64,000 nt of DNA from Pleurostoma richardsiae (lineage: Eukaryota > Ascomycota > Sordariomycetes > Calosphaeriales > Pleurostomataceae). Every line of letters starts with the position of its first letter. Within the stretch, counting starts at the first letter, position 1. The stretch covers positions 620,001 to 684,000 of the forward strand of contig JANBVO010000005.1 in the NCBI GenBank assembly GCA_030052745.1, read 5' to 3'. The notes under the pieces were generated by a model. That model was not told the DNA's origin, searched no databases, and was given only the letters and a program-made list of their open reading frames with translations. Positions 13,329-23,860 of the stretch are shown here, piece by piece. The position numbers and the translations under genes are program-made.

Positions 13329-14276
13329 TCACTCCATCTTGCCGCCTGTCAGCTCCTCCGCAACTGTCTTCTGCCTACGTACCGTCCGGCTCGACTCGCT
13401 CGTGCTGAAGTCAACGGCCCGCTGCGACGTCCTGTTCAGTTCCTGCAGCATGTTCTTCGCCGTGACGGGCGGGCCGTACGCGTCCCACGCGTTCTCCGAC
13501 CCGTAGATGCCGCGCATGCTGCCCTGCTTGCGCCAGTAGTCCTCGCCGAACAGCTCGTCCACCTTCTTCTCCAGGTGGTCCTCGTCGACGATGAAGTCGC
13601 CCGCCGCGATGTACAGCTGCTGCAGGGCGTCCTTCCGCTCCTCGCTCCTCAGCTGCGCCACGGCGGCCGTGCGCGCCGCGCTCTCCGCCGCCCGCGCGAA
13701 CCGCTCCGGGTCGTCCGGCACGAACGTCTGGCTCGCCGTGTGGGACCGCACCGTCGGCCGCGACAGCACGTCGTCGAGCCCCTCGGGGGCGAGCGCCGCC
13801 CGCCGGTTGGCCTCGCGCTTGTGCCGCGCGTGCTGCCGCGCGGAGCGCTCCCTGCGCTGCTTGCGGTGCCACAGGCCCTGCAGGCCCTCCTCGAGGGACT
13901 CGCGGCGCGAGGCGGCGACCTGCCGCTTCCAGGCGTCGAGCTCCGAGACCGGGTCCAGGCCGGCCTTCTCCCGCGCGGAGAGCGGCGCCGTCCTGCCGAC
14001 GAAGCCGGGCGCGACCTTCTTGGCGCCGCCGTTGCGCCGCGTGAAGACCTCGCGGGGCACGGGGAGGATGCCCTTCATGCGGGGGTGGCGGACCTCGTCG
14101 GACTGAGGGGGGGTCGGGACCTGCATGAACTTGGGCGACTCGGGGGGGATGTGGGTGGTCAGGCGGGCGGTCGTGGTGGTGAAGGCGCGGGAGAGGAGGG
14201 CGCCATTGCTCGGTGCCGAGACCGGTATGGCGCTTGATATTGATAGGAGAGATGATCTGAAAACTGGCCGAGGCAT
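13329..14276 (-). CDS. Mitochondrial small-subunit ribosomal protein, mS26/Pet123-like
   Basis: A single exon of 315 residues. The N-terminus is rich in Ser, Arg and Thr and almost free of acids, as a mitochondrial presequence would be. It is followed by IPPESPKFMQVPTPPQ and a KGILPVPREVF motif that I associate with fungal mS26 (Pet123) proteins of the mitoribosome small subunit. The middle is strongly basic and helical (LWHRKQRRERSARQHARHKREANRR), fitting an RNA-binding protein. The C-terminal half contains DELFGEDYWRKQGSMRGIYG. The family assignment rests on recalled motif wording, not on a search. It starts 310 bases from the divergent nog2 gene, so the two probably share a promoter region. 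Confidence 0.65.
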   Translation of the reverse strand: MPRPVFRSSLLSISSAIPVSAPSNGALLSRAFTTTTARLTTHIPPESPKFMQVPTPPQSDEVRHPRMKGILPVPREVFTRRNGGAKKVAPGFVGRTAPLSAREKAGLDPVSELDAWKRQVAASRRESLEEGLQGLWHRKQRRERSARQHARHKREANRRAALAPEGLDDVLSRPTVRSHTASQTFVPDDPERFARAAESAARTAAVAQLRSEERKDALQQLYIAAGDFIVDEDHLEKKVDELFGEDYWRKQGSMRGIYGSENAWDAYGPPVTAKNMLQELNRTSQRAVDFSTSESSRTVRRQKTVAEELTGGKME

Positions 14277-14586
14277 CTCGACGGTGTTGACGTGCCGCTG
14301 CTGGGGTGGGCACGGTTTGGGGACAAGACAATTCCGAGGATGAGGCCGTTCGAAAAGGAGCTCTCAAGAGCCGGGGCCGGCTTTGGCCTGGAGCACCGCG
14401 AAATTCTTCCCGGCGCGGATTTACCGCTGCCCGGATTCTGCCGGCGGTGACCGCCCAAAAGTTTCCAAGGGCCCTGCCACCGCCCCACCAATGGGTGAAG
14501 CTCATTTTTCTCTGCTTTGTTTTCGCTGCCTCTCTTCTTCCTCCCCTTCAACAAATCCACGAACATCTCTGTTCGGCAACTCCACA
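14277..14586. other. Shared divergent promoter, mS26 / nog2
   Basis: The 310 bases between the two start codons. One gene acts in mitochondrial and the other in cytosolic ribosome formation, so joint growth control is plausible but not shown. No open frame here is convincing. Confidence 0.5.
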
Positions 14587-17023
14587 ATGGGTACCTTCAA
14601 GAAGGAGAAGTCCCGCCGCACTCGTGAGGGTACGAAGGGAGAGGGTGTGCATGTCAAAGGGTAAATTCCATGGCGTTGTCCTCTTGTTTTGCAGTCGGTG
14701 CTAACAGATGAATAGAGAGAATTTTTATAGGTAGCCCAGCGCCTCCGCCTCAACTTGGAAGGAAAGGTTCGTCTGACACGATGATAGAACAGCGAAGAGG
14801 GTCAAGCAGCTCAACGTCCTCAAGGGGGGGAAGCCCGTCAGAAACAAGGATGGCATCATCGTGCAAGATGCGGCCTACCAGAGCCGCGAGGTGCCCAATG
14901 CTCGGATAGAACCGAACCGGTACGAAGGCTCCGGACTTACTAATTTCTCGACGTCAATATTAACTTGTCATCTACTGCAGAAAATGGTTCACGAATAGCC
15001 GTGTCATCAGCCAAGACTCACTCAATGCCTTCCGAGAAGCGATTGCAGAGAAGCAGAAGGACCCTTACCAGGTTCTGCTCAAGACCAACAAGCTGCCCAT
15101 GTCGCTGATCCAGGATGGCTCTGGTCTCAACGGGCTGAAGCAGCATCAGGCGAAGATGACGATTGAGACGGAACCGTTCTCAGACGTCTTCGGACCGAAG
15201 GCGCAGCGAAAGCGGCCGAAGCTGAGCGTCAGCACAATGGCCGATTTTGCCCAAGATTCGGTGAAGTCGTTCGACACGTACAAGGAGCGGCTTGAAGAAG
15301 TGAAGCTCCTGAGCGGCAAATCCGGAGAGATGGATGGCGAGGACGGTGATGTCGCGCCACCGGAAGATTTCTCCATCAGCACGGCGGTCGAGCCCATTTT
15401 CTCGAAGGGACAGAGCAAGAGAATCTGGAATGAACTTTGTTAGTATTCCCACAATCGTTCACGCTTCTTAACTAACTTCTTCTAGACAAGGTCATTGACT
15501 CTAGCGATGTGATATTACACGTCCTAGACGCTCGCGATGTCCCAGGCACAAGATGCTATAGCATCGAGAAGTACCTGCAGAAGGAGGCACCTCACAAGCA
15601 CCTTGTCTTCGTGCTGAACAAGGTCGACCTCGTGCCCACCAGTGTTGCCGTAAGTTGAGACACTCCTTAGTTTTTTGCCCCTTTCCCCAACCCCCAAATC
15701 CCTTCTATTGTCCCCAGGATTTTTGTCAGGATTCCTTCCACAACTCTATTGCTCTATGGGAGGAACTCCGTTACGGCCTGGGAAGAGTAATAAGCATCTC
15801 CCGCATCCGCGGCTTCGGCCAAGGATGAGACGGTTTCTCCGTTTTGGAGTGCCGTCGTGGGATACGCGCTTGTTTCGTTTTGAGTTGAGATGTGCCCTGC
15901 TCGTCCGAGCACCATCCATGGTACATTTCTTAGTTATGATTCATACATTCATCGCACTCTCCGTTTTATTGTTGAATGTGGGCTGCCTATCAGGTTGCTA
16001 ACGCAAGAACAGGCTGCCTGGGTAAAACACTTGCAAAAGGACAGACCTACGGCCGCTTTCCGAGCAAGTCTCAAAAATCCGTTTGGCCGTGGATCTCTTA
16101 TCAATCTGCTCCGCCAGTTCTCCAAACTGCATAGCGAACGGAAACAGGTGTCTGTCGGAATCATTGGATATCCTAACACCGGCAAATCTTCGCTCATCAA
16201 CGCACTGAAGGGCAAGCAGGTGTGTACAACAGCGCCAATTCCGGGCGAGACGAAAGTCTGGCAGTATGTCACGCTTATGAAGCGTATCTATTTGATCGAC
16301 TGCCCCGGAGTGGTTCCCCAGAGCCACAAGGATGAGCCAACAGCGTTATTATTGCGCGGTGTTGTCCGAGTCGAGAATGTCGAGCATCCAGAACAGTACA
16401 TACCTGCTGTATTGTCGAAGGTCAAGAAGCACCACATGGCTAGGACATACGACATCCCGGACTGGAATGACCACATCCATTTCCTTGAACTGCTAGCACG
16501 AAAGTCCGGCCGCTTATTGAAAGGAGGTGAACCTGATGTGGACTCGGTTGCGAAGCAGGTCCTCAATGACTTCATGAGGGGGAAGATCCCGTGGTTTACA
16601 CCTGCTCCTGTAGTAGAGGGCGAGGGTGCCGAGTTCGAGGAAGGCCGGCAGGGACGGCTGGGCGAGATGCCCAAGAAACGAAAGAGAGAAGACGCAGAGA
16701 GCATACCCGATACGTCAAAGCGAGCCCCAGACGCAGAGTCAGACGAATCCAGCGACGACGAGTTCGAGGGTTTCGGAAGCGAGAGCGAACCCGAGTCTGG
16801 TGAAGACTCTGCGGATGAGGAGGATAGTGAAGGTGATGAAGAGGATGATAGCGAGGGCGATATGATCCCGCTAGAAGACTCGAGTGAAGAAGAAGGAGAG
16901 GGAGGTGCAGAGGACGACGATGGAGGTGGTAGACTCGCAGAGGTGGATGAGGAGAACGAGATAGAGGAGGCGGCAGCGTCAATATCACGACGCGGGAGCC
17001 GCAAACGGAGGAGGCGGACATGA
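14587..17023 (+). CDS. nog2: Nucleolar GTPase Nog2 (Nug2), 60S assembly
   Basis: Six exons (14587-14660, 14716-14730, 14788-14919, 14981-15438, 15486-15649, 16013-17023) encode 617 residues. Nog2 is a GTPase that rides on late nuclear pre-60S particles before Nmd3 loading and export. Its GTPase motifs are circularly permuted, as in the YlqF/Nug family: NKVD (271-274) comes before the P-loop GYPNTGKSS (333-341) and DCPG (377-380). The N-terminal stretch [17 protein letters not shown] is canonical and is only recovered by using a 15-nt second exon. The C-terminal hundred or so residues form an Asp/Glu/Ser tail ending in a basic patch. Most introns are 47-61 nt, but the last is 363 nt and carries a snoRNA. 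It lies head to head with the mS26 gene. Confidence 0.94.
15705..15950 (+). ncRNA. snR191: Intron-encoded H/ACA snoRNA, snR191-like
   Basis: Lies inside nog2 intron 5. In the 5' hairpin, lower stem CCCAGG (15713-15718) pairs with CCTGGG (15777-15782). The 11-bp upper stem 15729-15739 pairs with 15758-15769 with one bulge. The pocket strands are GTCA (15725-15728) and GTTAC (15770-15774), and an H box AGAGTA starts at 15784, 14 bases after the pocket. In the 3' hairpin, upper stem AGATGTGCC (15888-15896) pairs with 15920-15930. The pocket strands are GAGT (15882-15885) and TAGTTAT (15931-15937), and ACA is at 15945-15947, again 14 bases on. The pockets match GUAAC-U-A-UGAC and GUAACUA-U-G-ACUC, the helix 69 sites called U2258 and U2260 in yeast. 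Yeast snR191 guides those sites from the NOG2 intron. Exact ends and the 3' lower stem are not settled. Confidence 0.87.
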
Positions 17024-17701
17024 TAGAGGCTGGCAGCAACGCAAAGAATATACCCCACGACTGCATGACGAAGCATATTACTTTTGCCATATCTTGTGAC
17101 TCGAAGAGGTGAGATCGTCTGTCGGTATCGGTCTAGACCGATCCTTCCGGTCTTATCATACTGCGGGCTGCCCCTTGTGTCTGTCCATTCGATCGAATCT
17201 GGATAGCAAGCAAAACGAAGCACGTCCAGTCTACGCCATTCATCGATCAAGAGGCGCTAAGGGATCATTGATGTAGCGGATGATGCACCCTTATTGTTCA
17301 TGTTTCGACAAGTGTCTGAGGCCGAACGGCATGCCCGAACAGCAGCTACATTCAGTTATGTTTGCCTGCTTCACTCCACCAAATCTGACACTGTCTCATC
17401 GAGGAAGAAACTGCACCGCGGCAAGCAGGTCGCTTTGTTTGCATGCTCGTTGTAAGAAGAGAAGAGAGAGAAGTGCAGAATGCGCAGACAGGATGACTGG
17501 ACACCCACTCAACTGTCCTGAGTAGAAGCCTTCGTCTCACGGCTGCTTGCTCATCATGAGTTGTCTGGAATCAGCCCGACCAGGAGTATCCTTCATCATG
17601 AGTCCTTCTTTCTATAAGAGGAGAGGAGAGGGCCGCATGCGTCTCGGGCCATCACGATTCTCTCTAGCAGTTCCTCGTCATCGCAGCGGATCTTCAGCGG
17701 A
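17024..17701. other. Intergenic, 680 bases
   Basis: Between nog2 and the downstream unknown gene, same strand. It contains the nog2 3' UTR and the promoter of the next gene. No supported open frame or RNA. Confidence 0.5.
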
Positions 17702-18613
17702 ATGTATCCCCTCTGTCCAAGCACCTCCCCGAGCGACTCAGACGAGGACGAACGCCACCTGACTGCACCCGACCAGCTCAGCGTGTGGACGACGCCTTAC
17801 CGCTCCCAGCCTCCGATGCATCCGTCTCGCTCACCACCGCCGTCCTTCCCTCCTGCGCATCCCTCCTGCAGCGATGAGGACCTCGTCATCATTGAGCGCG
17901 GGACCTACGATGCCCGGCACCCCAGTCAGACGTCCCGGACCTCCTCGACCCCTAGTCCTCGCGCCGCCAGCCCTCAGGAGAAGAACCGCGACATAGACGC
18001 CCCGTCAGGTAGCGTGGAGGGAGAGCAACGGCCATCCGGGCGCGCGGCACGGCGCGGGCGCTGGTGGCTCGACCTGCCGCTCCGTCACCCCATCGTCGGC
18101 CTCGCGCAGGCGGCGCGGCTCGCGAGCAGGAGCGGCGGTGGCGGCGGGCCCGGGACGCCGCCGCTGTACCGCACGCAGTTCCTGCCCTCGCCGCCGCTGT
18201 CGCCCTTCCAGGACGACAGGACGAGTGACGATCACCATCCCGGCGCTGCTCCGCCGCCGACGCGCCGTAGTGCACGGGGGGCCGTTGGCACGGCGGTTCC
18301 AGTAGACTCAGGTGTGCCAACAGGGGAGGTCATCGGGATGGAGTCGGCGGCTGCCCATGCAGAGGGCGCTCCTGGTGGAGCAGAACCATGGGGAGAGTGC
18401 GCGTGCGGCGCGTGCGGCGATGAGGAGTTGCCGCAATCACCTTCGTCTTCGTCTTCGGAATTCTCTCTTCTGGGGCCTATATCCGACGACGAAGACGAAC
18501 TGGTGGATGAAGAGGACGACGATGACGAAGTCAAGGATCAAGAACTGATTATCATCCCGGTGTTTGGGGGACGCCTCATTATCACCCCCGAGAGTCGGAG
18601 AGCTACAGAGTAG
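17702..18613 (+). CDS. Hypothetical disordered protein
   Basis: A single open frame of 303 residues with no family I recognise. It is rich in Pro, Ser and Gly over most of its length, which predicts disorder. A short basic patch (RAARRGRWWLDLPLRHPIVGLAQAARLAS, about 113-141) could form a helix. Near the C-terminus an acidic run (SDDEDELVDEEDDDDEV) is followed by a compact hydrophobic segment, LIIIPVFGGRLIITPES, which looks less random than the rest. There is no signal peptide or membrane span. Strong codon bias toward G/C and the long frame favour a real gene, but composition alone can keep such frames open, so confidence is moderate. Confidence 0.5.
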   Translation: MYPLCPSTSPSDSDEDERHLTAPDQLSVWTTPYRSQPPMHPSRSPPPSFPPAHPSCSDEDLVIIERGTYDARHPSQTSRTSSTPSPRAASPQEKNRDIDAPSGSVEGEQRPSGRAARRGRWWLDLPLRHPIVGLAQAARLASRSGGGGGPGTPPLYRTQFLPSPPLSPFQDDRTSDDHHPGAAPPPTRRSARGAVGTAVPVDSGVPTGEVIGMESAAAHAEGAPGGAEPWGECACGACGDEELPQSPSSSSSEFSLLGPISDDEDELVDEEDDDDEVKDQELIIIPVFGGRLIITPESRRATE

Positions 18614-19777
18614 GGTAGTGTTATAGATCACCACTTGGGGATGGATGGCTGCTGGACGGCGTTAGGTCGATATGACCACAGAGGTTGATTACATGGTCAC
18701 GTAGATACTAGCGAATAAACAAGTTGAGAAGTTGTCTCAATACGTATGGAACAGTGCTCCGCAGTGCTAAAGAGATGTGTTGTCAGAGTCCATCGCGGCT
18801 AATAACGTAGGATCTCAGATGCGAAAGTAGAGAAGCCCATGGTGTAAGCGAACGCAAAGTGAACGCGTATATCCACCTCCCCTTCCCTGTCAAGAGGACC
18901 CTCCTGCTTCTCCTTCACCCAACATTGTCTTTGACTCCCGAGATTCCAAATCATCCGGATCTATAGCTCCTGCGCCAGTCCGATGCGTGTGGCAGGCATG
19001 CAGGCTGCATCACGCTCACCTACAGCACATACATTGCCAAGCAAGGGTTGCAGAACTGCATCCACACCCAGCTTCCACAAGGGATGTGGAATGTCTAAAA
19101 ATACAACAAGCCTGCATGATGTGGCACGTCACCACGCTGCACATGCAGGTCCGCGGCTAACATGGCGTTCTGCTTCTGGAAACCTTCCATCAGAGCCGCG
19201 TGGGGGCCCTGGACTTGAAACAGGCGAGCAAACTGCAGGAGGATTGGACGCTGGCAACCATTCCGTTCATTGTGCTAACGCAGACTTTACTCATCCTCCT
19301 AATTGTACACTGCCAGAAACGCCGAGGAAGATCAGATTACCGACTCCTCCACATCGCTCTCCGTTCCCGTTATCCCATGCTAAGTACGTATCGTCGTTCC
19401 CTCGGGCCTGTGCCCGGATCAAGAAAATCAAAGCAGACCAGAACGCCATGCCATGCCCAATGCGTCCCGTCAAAAGAAGGGCTAGCCAGAAAAGCGGCGC
19501 CGAATTGGTATCCCGCCCCAAGATATCCCTTTTCCCAGCCCCCAGTGGCACTAAAGATACTAAAATCTATAACTAAATGATGACCATAATATGCCGCTCA
19601 CTGAGCCTTGCGAGAGAAACCAAGAATCTTGAAGATACAGTCCATTGCAAAACCAATGTAAGTGACCAAGGCAGCACACGCTTCTGGGTTGTGACGCGAA
19701 GATGAAATTACAGCGTTGAGACATGAGATACCGTGATAACACGGAAGAGTCTCGAATCAAATTTTGTAATAAGGTGC
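18614..19777. other. Convergent intergenic gap, 1.16 kb
   Basis: Between the stop of the unknown gene and the stop of rlm1. A 197-codon frame on the plus strand (18983-19576) has no recognisable content. Probably 3' UTRs and spacer. Confidence 0.45.
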
Positions 19778-21797
19778 TCAGCTGTCGACTTTGACTCTCT
19801 TAGCCTCATTGCCAGGCTCAATGGGATCCGACGTAGGGCCGCTGCCGCTAACTTCCGGGCTCTTTCGCTTGACCGAGGTCGACTCGTCCCTCAGGAAGCT
19901 GGGCCCTATTCCACCGACCGGAGTTGTGAAGTTCAGCGGGCTTGGCAGCGTGTTGCTGTCACTACCGCGATAGTTCCACTCGGGATAGAAACTGCTCGGG
20001 CTCGGCAGGAACTCGTTGTTGAGAAACCGAGAAGGGAGAGCAGAGACAGGTGTGTCGACATTCATGTTGTGGGAGCTGGGAGGTGGACGGGCAAATGGGT
20101 TTGGTGGCCCAGTTGCTCCCGCGGACAGGATGGCAGAAGCGGAGGGAGATGGTGGAGGCAGGACGACGCCAGACGAATGCGAGTCGGGTCCGTTTCGCCG
20201 AGAGGTCTGCGAAGTGACGTCTGTAGAGTTTGCATGGGCAGGAGACGTGGATTCGGCGGTAGCACTGCCTGCATCCGAGGGCTCATCTGGAATCTGGACC
20301 TTGAGCCGGGGTCGCGAGGACCCGCCGACCCGCAAACTGTTTGATCTCGAAGGCGGCGTGAAAACGTTTTCCGGGATAGAAGAAACAGACACTTGGCGAG
20401 CCTTAGAGGCATTAGGAGCATCGGTTCGCTTTGGAACAGGCGGCGACGTCGTGATCTCATTGCGAGGTACGCTCCCAGGATCGGCAGCTTGCGACCGGTT
20501 CGCAGGACTAGTATCCACCTTAACCTGCGGATCATTGTGGAAGGCAGCTAGATGCTGAGAAAGAATCGATCTGTTCTCGTCGATAGGCGTAAAGATGCTG
20601 TGCTGCTTACGCTGGGGGAGCTTCTTGATCGCGGACGCAGTGTCAAGCAGAGGTGGCTGCGGCGGGCGCTCCAGAGGGCCTTCCGTTTTTGGCTCTACGG
20701 GTGCGGGAGGCGGCTCCTGAATCTGGGGGGGAGGTGGCTGCTGCTGCTGCGGTGGTGGTGGTTGTGGTGGGCTTCGCATCGGGTGATGCGGTGGTTGCGG
20801 AGACGCATGGGGAATAGGCTGGGGAGGAAGCTGCTGGGGAGGGAGTTGCTGATGATGTGGTTGAGGTGAGACTGAAGGGCGTGGACCAGGGGTTGGTTGC
20901 GAAGGGTGCTGTGGTGGATAATTGGGCGGAAGCGAAGACCGCCGCTGGTCTTCCATATAGGGCTGCATATGAGGCGGCGGGGGAGGGTAAGGGTACTGAG
21001 GGCCCTGTTGTGGCATGTTGGGCGGCATATTGGGAGGGTTCTGAGGGTTATAGATCGCGGGATGGGGCATGAATGCATATCCATTCACAGGAGGGCCTTG
21101 GGGAGGCCCTGGAGGCCCTACTTGCTGGGGACCCATATTCGGCCCCATCCGGCGCATATCGTTCCTCGAGCCTGGCCTTGATCCGATCGGGGGTTGGGGT
21201 GTGTGGCCCCTCTGAATGTGCTGCGCTGCGTGTTGCGCAAAGACTACGCCGTTGGGTATCGGCGGTGAGGCCGAAGGCGTATGGTGTCTGATCTGTGGAA
21301 AGGGAGGTTGGGTTGAGAAATGATGCGGCGGCATCATATGAGGCTCCATGCCCTCCATATGTGGCGGCGTGCCATTTTCGTCGTCTTCGTCCTCGTCATC
21401 TGCGCCGCCATTGAAATCCGCCGGTCCTTTATGCTCGTTTGGACCGCCGTGCTAGCACCAAGCGGTCAGTATAAGTACGCCTGGTAGGGAAACAACCTCA
21501 AAACTCACATAAGTATATCTGGTGATCAATTCTCGCATGTCGCCGGACGAGTACTCGTACAGCTTCTTGTTGCTGCCGAAGATGAAGACAGCCACATCGA
21601 CGGAGCAGAGCACCGAGAGCTCGTGAGCCTTCTTGAAGAGACCGCCTTTTCGTTTCAAAAAGGTGCTGCGCGCACAAGCAGAGTTAGCATTAGTTGCTAT
21701 GCCGGAATCACAGAAGCCTTCCAGCTCCCGAGGGAACTTACACAGAGCGGTTCCTGTCATCCTTGATCGCCTTGATCTCGATCTTTCTACGACCCAT
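19778..21797 (-). CDS. rlm1: MADS-box transcription factor, Rlm1/MEF2 type
   Basis: Three exons (21797-21742, 21665-21509, 21451-19778) encode 628 residues. The N-terminus [19 protein letters not shown] followed by [19 protein letters not shown] is a MEF2-class MADS box (about 1-60), the type in yeast Rlm1, which acts below the Slt2 cell-wall-integrity MAP kinase. The next segment, through [16 protein letters not shown], matches fungal Rlm1 homologues. The remainder is disordered: a Pro/Gln/His-rich middle (about 130-310) and Ser/Thr-Pro-rich segments that suit MAP-kinase control. A basic KRKSPE and a tail ending in EAKRVKVDS may help nuclear import. Two perfect Rlm1 boxes lie upstream of the gene. 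Confidence 0.92.
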
Positions 21798-22318
21798 ATT
21801 GACGACGCCTGGGGGCGATAGCTATCCGCGGAAGGTGCAGAAGTCTTTGCGACGGCTCCTCCAGATGGTGCTGTCGTCCGGAGAGACTCAACCGCTTCCC
21901 TGGAGGAGGGCGACAGATCCTCGCCGCTGGCCTCGGCCGGGTTGGACTGCAGTGGCGGAGGAGCGACGGCGGCGACGGCTGACAAGGATCAACGGATAGT
22001 TTTTTCTCGTGAATAGTAGCACTGAAGATGCTCTCTCAGCTGGTGATGCTCTTCCGGTCAAAAAATGGATGGTCGCGACGCTGGTTGGCAGGCAGAGACG
22101 GCTGTCGCAGCGCAGGTGGTCTGGAGGTGGTCGCAAGTATGAAACACTCGGACAGGTGGCCGTGCGGAGACGAGGCCGTTTTGTGGGAGTCGGCGCACGC
22201 AGATATCTGGTGGGCGCCGGCAATGATGACGATGGTGAGGATGCAGCGCAGAGCAGATAGTACAAAGCTACATGCGCACCGTTTGAACAGGCTAGGCGTG
22301 CAAGAGGCTGAAGCTGTT

Positions 22319-22328
22319 CTAATTATAG
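22319..22328. promoter_or_regulatory. Rlm1/MEF2 box upstream of rlm1 (proximal)
   Basis: CTAATTATAG, a perfect match to CTA(A/T)4TAG, about 520 bases upstream of the rlm1 start. It is a natural site for self-regulation; this is inference from the known Rlm1 consensus. Confidence 0.5.
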
Positions 22329-23838
22329 ACGGATCGTGTTCACCTCTTTTTTTTTCTGTGCGGGAGGCAGAGACGGTGGGAGGAGTGGGAACTGGGAAGA
22401 GGGCGGGCGATGGGGGGAAGCGAGCGAAGAAAAGGGAAAGGCGGGTCGGCCTAAAAAGGTGCGCGTGCAGAGGGTGAGTGCGTGCGTGCGGTCAGCACCG
22501 TGTCATTGTTCATCTGTTAGCGAGAGCCAAAAGTCACGTTCCCGCAACGTTGTCTCGTCCCTTGTCCTGCGCCTCTTGTTCCGCCCGTCTTCTTTTCCGT
22601 ATGTTTTACGACCGGCAAAACTCGAAACAAGCCAAAAGAGACGTGGAAGGGTCCCTGTGCTGCATGACCGTACAGACCGAGTACCGCTCTCTGGACTCGG
22701 GCCATCAGCAATAGATGAAGTGTCCAATGGTCTCGCCGCATCCACGCTCTCCCGAGATCGTCGACTTTACCCGCGATCTCCGTTAACAAACAACTTCCGA
22801 CACGTGCTTTCTTTGTCTTCCGTTGATCTTTCCATTCCATCCTCGAGAACAGTGCGCCTTCCTCTACATCTTTCTCCGGAACAAAGACAAGCTTCAAGCG
22901 ATGTCCTGGATGGCCATCAGATGGTGGTCAGCGGCATCCCGCGTTTCGCGATATCGTCAGCGACTTCACAACTGCCGCAGCTAAAGTAGGTACAAACATA
23001 GATGGAATATCCCGTTGACGTTACCCCGCGACTACGTTAGCTCCTACTTCCCAACAGTCTACTTGCATGTCTGATACATCGGCGCCACGATCCCATTACC
23101 CATTATACCCCATTATTCTGCGCAGTACGTATGATTTAATAGGGTAATCGAGACAATTACCGGTAGCTTCTCTCGTTGAACGATGACTTCCATCACTCGT
23201 TCGAGTCGGTGGAGGGAGAGCTTACAGATCCGAGACAAGGTTACTTCGAGGTGTCTATTCCGAGACAAGCGGCGCTATATACCGAACCAGGTATCAGCAC
23301 GCACTTACCGAAGCATAATGAGCGTGATATACATGTATACGTAGTATGCCCTGCTTATAGGGAGACAGTAGCAGCCAACCGAGACAATCTGCCTCGACAT
23401 ACCCGTCTGCCCTCGGCGATTTCAACCTTGCCGGTGGAGCAATGTCAACCTCAAAGCTCCTAAATCGGTCCACAGGGCTCACTTTCTGTCCGCTGAGACG
23501 CTTCTCGACCAAGCACCGAGGCACTCCACCCCATGAAGAGACCCTCATCTATCTCCTGCAAGGCCCATCACGTCCCGGTCTTCCCGTGTCCCCGACCGAA
23601 GCGCACAATGTCGTTCCCGGCTTCAGCCTCCCCTTCCCACCCTCCCCACTGCCTGCTGCTAAGCGCCGGGCGGCAACCCAGCCCCGCGGACACAGCAGGG
23701 GGAGGGTGTGCCGCATCGTGATCCGACTGGCGATGGAAGCTGTGGAATATCTACCAGGAGCCTCCCCCCGGGAGACCCAGAAAGTGCCGGGCCGGCGCGT
23801 GGCGCCCGTGATTGGACCCTCGCGCAAGGGACCTGGTG

Positions 23839-23860
23839 CTAAAAATAGATATATTTTTAG
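23839..23860. promoter_or_regulatory. Palindromic double Rlm1/MEF2-like box (distal)
   Basis: CTAAAAATA and TATTTTTAG form a perfect 9-bp inverted repeat around GATA. The left half completes a perfect CTA(A/T)4TAG box (23839-23848); the right half matches 9 of 10 on the other strand. It lies about 2 kb upstream of rlm1 and about 1.3 kb from the 3' end of taf1. Confidence 0.45.

Noticed and set aside
13411-14505. A 364-codon minus-strand frame overlapping mS26
   Set aside because: Shifted frame of the mS26-like gene, very rich in Arg/Ala/Gly as expected for a GC-rich shadow.
18983-19576. A 197-codon plus-strand frame
   Set aside because: Mixed composition without motif in a convergent gap; no splice structure extends it.
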